A DNA stretch of 64,000 bases from Spinacia oleracea (taxonomy: Eukaryota > Streptophyta > Magnoliopsida > Caryophyllales > Amaranthaceae): the NCBI RefSeq assembly GCF_020520425.1, contig NC_079492.1:36769542-36833541 (forward strand), read 5' to 3'. Below, in pieces: positions 57,771-64,000 of this stretch. The position numbers were made by a program, and so were the translations under genes. The notes beneath the pieces are model-generated. The model had not been told where the DNA came from, made no database searches, and was given only the letters and a program-made list of their open reading frames with translations. Every line of letters starts with the position of its first letter. Position 1 is the first letter of the stretch.

Positions 57771-59432
57771 CACTAGTGGAAAAAACCCCTGTTGTGGGGG
57801 GCATTTCGGGCTTGTTGAGGCGAACATGGCCCGCTTCAACAGAGGGGGCTTCAACAGGTCAGAGACATGTTGAGGCGGGCCAAGCCCGCCTCAAAAAAAT
57901 ATTTGTTGAGGCGGGCTTTTGAATGCCCCCCACAACAGACCCATAAATAAGCTTAATAATTAACTCTCTGTTGAGGCGGGCTTGACAAATGCCCCCCATA
58001 ACAGACCCACAAATCAACTATTGCCCACCTCAACAGATTACGAATTGATACTTTTGGAGACAAAAATCTTAAAATACTATGAAAGTTTACATTTGCGCAT
58101 GCTATTAAAGTTTTGGAGACAAAAATCTTGAAATACTTAACTTTTTTATTATTATTAATCAAATACGGAGTACATATGAGTTTCTATATTATCTTACAAA
58201 GTTGAATAAATCAAAGTACAAATATATGAAAAATCCAAACTAAGAAAATCGACAACTCCATTGAAAATGTATTTGTTTGCAAATCTCACAGCCATGACAA
58301 ACCTGCAAAGAAAAAAAAAACGAGTAAGACACAATTTAACTAACAATAACAATTTTGCCAAAAAAAAATGAACAATAACAATAAAACAGAAATAAAGATC
58401 CTTAAATTATGAAATAATAAGATGAAAAATTACAAAACAGTTGCCATGAAAATATACCAGAAATGTTTTAAAAAGTAGTAAAACAAAACCGACAAGAAAA
58501 CAAAACTCACCCATTTAGATCTAGATCCTAACGTTGGAGATGGATCTTTTTAGCCGAAGATCGACCATCAATCCATAAGCAGAACAACAAGTTTCACCAA
58601 AAAATCGAGTTAACTGCCGACATTAGCAAAGAAATCAAAACATCACCAAATCATGAACAAAGTAGAAAATAGAGCAAAAAACCAAATTCAATCAAAAATT
58701 AAATTGAAAAAATAAAAGAAAAGGAGATTGGACCTTGTTAGCATCACCATGTCGAGAAAATAGGGAGGATGGTTCGAAGCTTTGGTTTCTCTATCTTTTG
58801 TGAACCGCAAACACGAACCGCAAACACAAATGGAGAGAAAACGCCACAGGGAATGATATGGTTGAAGAATCCATGGTTATTTTTTTCAAGAAAAAATAAA
58901 CCGCAATCTGTAAATGTATGAGTTGTAAAAAATAAATCACAATCTGTAAATCTAAATCGCAATTTGTAATTGTAATTGAGAAATAAGGTGATTTGAAATA
59001 AATCGCAAGAAAAAAAGATGAGAAGTGAGATGATTATGAAAAAATATAATGAGAGATGGATCTGTTGAAGCACAAAAATATAAGGAAATAAGGAGAGAGA
59101 AGAAAAAACGGCCGGCCAAGGAAATAAGAAAAAACCCTAATTATAATGGAGGTGAGTTGGGCATTTGGGTATTACTTAATTGGGCTTTAAAATTCGCGGG
59201 CTGAGACTCTGTTGAAGCGAGCAATAGAATGTTCGCTTCACAACCTTGAAACGGTTGAAGCGTACAACACCAAAGCCCGCCCCAATAGAGTTGTCTTGAG
59301 GCAAACAATTAAAAGCCCGCCTCGACATCTCTTTGAAATCTTTGACCCGCGTTGACTTAGGGTTGTTGAGGCGTGCTTTTAAATGCCCCCCTCAACAAGG
59401 GGGCTGCAACAGGGTTTTTTTTTCCACTAGTG
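57771..59432. mobile_element. 1.66 kb non-autonomous CACTA element
   Basis: Ends CACTAGTGGAAAAAACCCCTGTTG and, in reverse, CACTAGTGGAAAAAAAAACCCTGTTG, with target duplication ATT (57768-57770 and 59433-59435). Subterminal words TTGAGGCGGGCTTT and TGCCCCCCACAACAGACCC recur near both ends. It has no transposase frame; the 109-codon frame at 58744-59073 has no family match that I can see. It lies inside an intron of the larger CACTA element's second gene. Confidence 0.93.
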
Positions 59433-60954
59433 ATTCCCTGATTAGTATAGTAGCTTACAACTTCTTTTTGTCCTTATATTAGCTCCTACAATCAAGAAGC
59501 GTCGTGGGCCGACAAAATTGGTGAAGGTACATGCCCGTACAATGGACGAACGCCCTTACCTTATTCTGAATAAGTTTGGGCAGCCAGTAGGGCCTGATGA
59601 TGAAACTGTTGAAGAATTTACTCGATTTTTGGGAACTGTGGCTAAAAATTCTGAGTTAGCCCCTCTTAATTTTATTAATTGGCCAAGTCTTCCCACACAT
59701 GATAACATATGGGAATATGTCCAGGTTTGTTTCTCACTGAAATAATCATCTATCCCTACTAAGCAGTTCGGCTAAAATTCTACTAATGCATATATTTTTC
59801 TGGTGTAGGAGAAATACTTGGTACCTGAAGAAGGAAGAAAGTGGGTAATGGAAACTGTTAACTATGCCTGGCGTATCCATAAATGTAGACTGAAACAGAA
59901 ATATTACTATGCATTTGATACAGACGAAGACTGGAAAACTGTCCGAAAACCATTCCAAAAACACATTTCGAAGATCTCTTGAACTACTGGAATTTAACGA
60001 CGACTAAGGTACTGCAAGGCTTTTCATTTTCCTTCTACTAATTTTATTTTGGTAAGCATGTCATTAGTCATTAAATTATTTCTGCTTTTCATTTAAACTC
60101 TCAGTTCAGTTGCATACTTTCTTGCATATAACATGAGTTAAGGGGGAAAATAACCAATTTCGTAGGAAGAAAGTGAGACCAACAAAAGGAATCGTCAAAT
60201 GCTCCAGGATATGCACACAATGGGTCCCAAATCATATGTCTTGTTACGTCATAAATTGGCAAGTATTTTTGTAACTCATTTTCATTAAAATCTTAAGTTG
60301 GCAAACATATAATAGTTGTTATGTTATCTACTTCTATGTTGACATTGTCGAATTCATTGAACTATATAAGCATCTAATATCATATCAATATTTTAATAGC
60401 AACAAGAGGACCCGAATAAGCAAGAACCTTCACAAGCAAAGGTCTACAAAGCATCCAGGTCAAGAAATCCTAAGAAGACATACAAAACAAGTTTCGAGAA
60501 AACGAAAGATAATATTGTGAGTTTATCTTATTATATCCTTACTTCCGTGAATAGCTATGATATGTGTAAACTTATAATGCTTCATGGCCAGGTACAAATG
60601 GAGGCGTTGCTGTCTCAAGAACATGAAGAAGGACAGAAAAATGCAGATCCCTACTACGAAGTGATAAAAAAGGCCGAGCACAATGGACGTGTACGTCTTT
60701 TTGGGAAAGTTGTGACCAAGAGTGATTTGAAGAATAGAGGCAAAGCTTCGGGATATACAATTCCTGAAGAGTTCCTACAAAGCATCCAAGCAATGTTAAT
60801 TAAACAATTTCAAGAAGCTAATCCTGGAATGAATCTCGTGGTTCCTGGATCCTCTACTAGATCTATTCCAAGGGAGTCAACTAGTGATAGGTCACACGTT
60901 AACGAAGAGAGAAGTGGGGAACAGTCTTCTGTTGGGACACAGCTAGAAAATCAG

Positions 60955-62588
60955 GTAACTCATATTGACCTTTTTAATCGATTAAAAAGTTCTGGAGACA
61001 ATTTTCTTTTGGTATGTTGGAGAACTTTTTCCTATATCTTTCTCTGGTCTTGACTCTCTGGTTAGATTCTGGTTTTGGTTCCTTCATAGCCTAACCATTC
61101 ATGATGAGATAGTTAACATTTGTGGTTTAGTTTCTTTGCATAATGCTTACAATGAGGGTATTGGTTAATGATTAGTGAAATTAAACAATTGCTATCGGTA
61201 GCAAAAATAGGCTTAGAATTCAGATGCAATGGTGTCATTGAAAAGTTTTGAACTTTGCATGCGTGGTCCTGTGAAGCCTTCTGATTAGCAAAAATGGACC
61301 TGTAGGCTGTATCATCATGAGCATCAGTTCTTGAAAAAAAGGTGTGAACACCCTTCTAATCATTTTCATAATTCTGTGAGTCTGCAATTGTTTACAATCA
61401 GTTTTATGGTAGTTATTTCAGGTGCCTCAACACTGAGTTATTATGTTTTCCATCGCATAAGCTACGGTTTAGAACTTTAGACTAAGGGGATGTAGTAAAG
61501 CCTTGGTTTTACTCTGTGCTCTTGCTGTGTGTAATAATTAGCTTTTTACACTTGTGTTGATTCCTGTACTGGAATAGTGGAATCAGCCTCGTTAGACCAT
61601 TGTCTATTGGACACTTGCTGAGAAAGACAGACAGACCTCTAGAATGACTAGGGGCTCGTCCAGCTTCCCTCAACACTTCTCTATACTACTTCAGCACTTG
61701 AGCACAAAGAATAAAGTCCAGTTAATCAAGAGCTATACCCGTGATGACCTGACCTACTACAAGCCTGCAATCATGTATTTCTACGTTAGAATTTCATTAG
61801 GGGATCTTTATCACAACCAAACAACAGTCTTAAGTAAAAAGGACCACGAAACACTCCCTGGGTTTTCTGGTAATAGCCAATTGACACAATCCAACATCTA
61901 AATTTAACCAAAGCTTAAAGAAACCAAATTTAGAAACGAATAAGAGACTCAATTTACAGAAAGATCTTCTATCAGTAATTATCACATCTTCTAATGCTAA
62001 TGATTAGGCAAGCCAAGGCAACAAAGTAGTTCACAATTACAATAATGTTACAACATAAATCCAAAATGTACAGGGCCATGATAAGACAAGGCTGGTTTGT
62101 TGCAGATGGTTGGTCTGTAATGGTTTATTGTAGAGTTGGTGTGGCTGCTTGTTAGTGCAGTTGCTTGTATGTTTGTTGCTGCTGGTCTGTTGGTTTTCTG
62201 GTGTGAGTGAGGGCTTGTTGCTGCTCTATTGTGTGCATGCTGTGTGTGTTGTTGCAGCTTGGTTTTCTGTGTGTGCTGTTATATATTTGAGACTTTTGAA
62301 TCTTGCTCATTACTTTCCTTATATTTTAATCTACAGGTTGTTGAAGAACAAATGAATTAGATATGGAGGAAGTATAACTTTTTGGTGGTGCATGTATCTC
62401 AGATGTGTAATTAGTTGGCCGTTTTGATGTATTTATGTGTGATCTTAGCTACGTAAGAAACTTGTAATACGTTATTATTTTTTGGGAACGTGTGATACGT
62501 TTTTATCTTTTGGAATACTTATATAAGTACTAGCAAATTAAAGTACTTATAATTAAATTCATTTGTAGATATTCAAGTGATTGGAAAA

Positions 62589-62589
<1 letters not shown>
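60955..62589. other. 3' non-coding region of the large CACTA element
   Basis: Follows the last recognised exon. A T/G-rich patch (62100-62285) gives a spurious leucine- and valine-rich frame. Nothing else recognised. Confidence 0.5.

Positions 62590-62632
<43 letters not shown>
62590..62632. repeat. (TA)n microsatellite
   Basis: About 21 TA units, 480 bases from the right end of the CACTA element. Confidence 0.95.
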
Positions 62633-62634
<2 letters not shown>

Positions 62635-62746
62635 TCTCATTGAAAATGTAATATTCATCCTCCTGGGTTTTGTTACTTTAGGTATTTGTCCAAATTAAAA
62701 TTGTAGGCAATATTCTATTTAAAAAATGATACGAGATGTAGTACAC

Positions 62747-63095
62747 CCGTTGCATTTTCCAAAAATAGTTGTCCCTAAATCTATGGCAACGGTCAAAAGT
62801 AAATGGCGGTATTTATCAATGACTGTTGCATTAGGTGTTTATGACCATTACATACATGAGAAGCAACGGTTCTTGTAAAAATGTTTTAGCCGTTGCAATA
62901 GGGTCAAAGGGGCGTTGTAATAGAGCTAATGCAACGGTCTACATTGCTTGTTAGTGATCCGTTGCCTTAGCTGTAGTAAACCGTTGCAATATATCTAAAG
63001 CAACGGCAGCAACTGCAACGGTTAGGGGACCGTTGCCATAAGTCTAATGCTACGGTTATTTGGCCTTTTGCAACGGTTATGTGGCGTTGCATATT
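62747..63095. repeat. Right subterminal repeats of the CACTA element
   Basis: CCGTTGC and GCAACGG words occur in both orientations more than a dozen times, mirroring 48655-48840. Confidence 0.8.
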
Positions 63096-63112
63096 GTCGT
63101 TTATGTTGTAGT

Positions 63113-64000
63113 GTAGCACGAGTGTGAGAACTAGTGTTGGTAAGACCAAAGAATTCCCCATTACGATTGGAGTGCATCAAGGTTCCGCACTTAGCCCGTT
63201 TCTTTTTGCTATAGTCATGGACGAATTGACGAGGTCAATCCAAGGTGGTATTCCCTGGTGCATGATGTTTGCAGATGATATTGTGTTGATTGATGAAACA
63301 AAAGAAGGAGTGGAAAGTAAGTTGGAGTTATGGAGACAAACGTTGGAATCTCGGGGTTTTAGGCTAAGTAGAAACAAGACGGAATATATGGAGTGTATGT
63401 TTAGTGGAGTCCAAGATAGAGAGACAGGGGAGATTACCTTAGATGGGAAAATTGTCCAAGGCTCTGAAACGTTATGTTATTTAGGATCTATTATCCAAAA
63501 GGATAGAGAATTGGATGGCGATATGGCCCATAGAATCATATCAAAGCAGGTTGGTTGAAGTGGAAATGTGCCACGGGGTTCCTATGTGATTCAGGCATGC
63601 CCCAAAGATTGAAGGGAAAGTTTTACCGCACGGCAATTCGACCGGCTTTGTTATACGGCGCGGCACAGAATGCTGGGCAGTGAAACATTGTCACGTACGC
63701 AAGATGAATGTGGCGGAGATACGCATGTTACATTGGATGTGTGGGCATACAAGAAAGGATCATTTGAGGAATGAGATTATTAGGAAGAAAGTAGGGGTTG
63801 ATCCGATTGAGTTTAAGATGATGGAAAATCGTTTAAGATGGTTTGGACATGTGAGCAGAAGACCAAGTGATGCCCCGGTTAGGAGGATAGAAGGGTGGCA
63901 AAGTGATAGAATTGCAAGGGGTAGGGGAAGACCTAAGAAAACTTGGAGGAAGGTGATTGAACACGATATGAGCTTTCTTGGGATTGAGGAAAATATGGCG
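63113..64000 (+). pseudogene. RTE-type LINE reverse transcriptase, 3' half, runs off the window
   Basis: Resumes in frame with the 5' half: FPITIGVHQGSALSPFLFAI, the catalytic MFADDIVLIDE, and GFRLSRNKTEYMEC, followed by the C-terminal region of RTE proteins (GKFYRTAIRPALLYG, WMCGHTRKDHLRNEII, ENRLRWFGHV, RGRGRPKKTW). A frame change near 63545 (before AGWLKW) and another near 63662 (before ECWAVKH) break it. The final part is open to the window edge, so the 3' end is not seen. Confidence 0.87.

Larger units (their letters stand above)
55235..60954 (+). pseudogene. Second CACTA gene, Transposase_24 (Ptta/En/Spm) type, multi-exon
   Basis: Exons inferred from phase and splice signals: 55235-55528, 55668-55757, 57170-57730 (degenerate), 59483-59724, 59809-60008, 60166-60258 (GC donor GCAAGT), 60400-60516, 60592-60954. 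The region KKRRGPTKLVKVHARTM, LNKFGQPVGPDDETVEEF and WEYVQ-EKYLVPEEGRKWVM, followed by QMLQDMHTMGPKSY and YYEVIKKAEHNGRVRLFGK, matches the plant Transposase_24 family, the TNPA-like partner that binds subterminal repeats (family recalled, not searched). The first exon is charged (LEKLKRNAEF, DGDDEYMPENEGSEDEFGYG). Damage: a TAA at 57365-57367, a shift near 57625, and a shift near 59935. The intron after GAAG|GTATGA (57731) holds a small CACTA element. Confidence 0.68.
48631..63112. mobile_element. 14.48 kb CACTA (En/Spm-type) transposon
   Basis: Left end CACTACAACACAAATGAGCA and right end in reverse CACTACAACATAAACGACAA, both running into ATATGCAACG. The TAG duplication is at 48628-48630 and 63113-63115. 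Removing the element and one TAG rejoins the RTE reading frame exactly. Both ends are rich in CAACGGT/ACCGTTG words (48655-48840 and 62747-63095). The element carries a TNP2-type gene and a second multi-exon gene, the usual two-gene layout of plant CACTA elements. Confidence 0.93.

Noticed and set aside
58744..59073. 109-codon minus frame inside the small CACTA element
   Set aside because: AT-rich, phenylalanine-rich, no family pattern; the element looks non-autonomous.
62149..62355. Leucine- and valine-rich possible membrane peptide
   Set aside because: Encoded by a T/G-rich patch in the CACTA 3' region; no flanking gene structure.
1..64000. tRNA, rRNA or other structural RNA genes
   Set aside because: No cloverleaf A/B-box pair or rRNA-like stretch was seen by eye; a covariance-model scan was not possible here.

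Overview
This 64 kb window looks like plant nuclear DNA, probably from the Amaranthaceae (the spinach, beet and amaranth group; Caryophyllales). The reasons are AT-rich DNA with spliceosomal introns, nested LTR retrotransposons, CACTA, hAT, Stowaway and Tourist elements, an RTE-type LINE, and a broken gene that resembles the amaranthin-type lectins of that family. The species cannot be fixed from sequence alone. No intact host gene was found. Almost everything recognisable is a mobile element, and every transposon protein gene carries stops, frameshifts or breaks, except the antisense gene of the first element, which reads open as a two-exon gene.

Layout. 1-5562: 3' part of a Ty3/gypsy element of the Tat type, with a two-exon antisense gene, a tandem-repeat 3' region, a polypurine tract and one LTR. 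5563-15745: mostly non-coding DNA with a dispersed repeat (6.8-7.3 kb), a hAT MITE with perfect target duplication, a 3.7 kb AT-rich block of GTTACTATAT-like repeats, and a cluster of four Stowaway MITEs and one Tourist MITE. 15746-38744: a rearranged cluster of Copia elements. It holds a minus-strand 3' half (LTR, RNase H, RT), a plus-strand composite (truncated LTR, leader, gag, protease-integrase, then a second protease-integrase unit), an inverted gag piece behind a 20-base filler, a nearly complete minus-strand element, and a solo LTR with its GAAAC target duplication. 38745-45150: a degraded lectin-like gene (TATA box at 39.83 kb, end near 42.65 kb), more Stowaway MITEs, and a fold-back element with a dimeric minisatellite.

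45338-46965: a reverse-transcriptase-related pseudogene split by a hAT MITE. 46966-48076: CACTA-type end fragments. 48056-64000: an RTE-type reverse transcriptase gene interrupted by a 14.48 kb CACTA transposon (48631-63112, target duplication TAG). The CACTA element carries a TNP2-type transposase pseudogene and a multi-exon second gene of the plant Transposase_24 type. One intron of that second gene holds a 1.66 kb non-autonomous CACTA element with its own ATT duplication.

How the parts relate. The window is a stratified insertion record: RTE, then large CACTA, then small CACTA; old repeat, then Copia LTR, then duplication of flank plus LTR; RT-like gene, then hAT MITE. The most unusual parts are the Copia cluster, which shows exchange of the gag core between otherwise near-identical elements and several microhomology or filler junctions, and the Tat element, whose antisense gene has its own TATA box and a GC-rich palindromic module shared with the LTR promoter.
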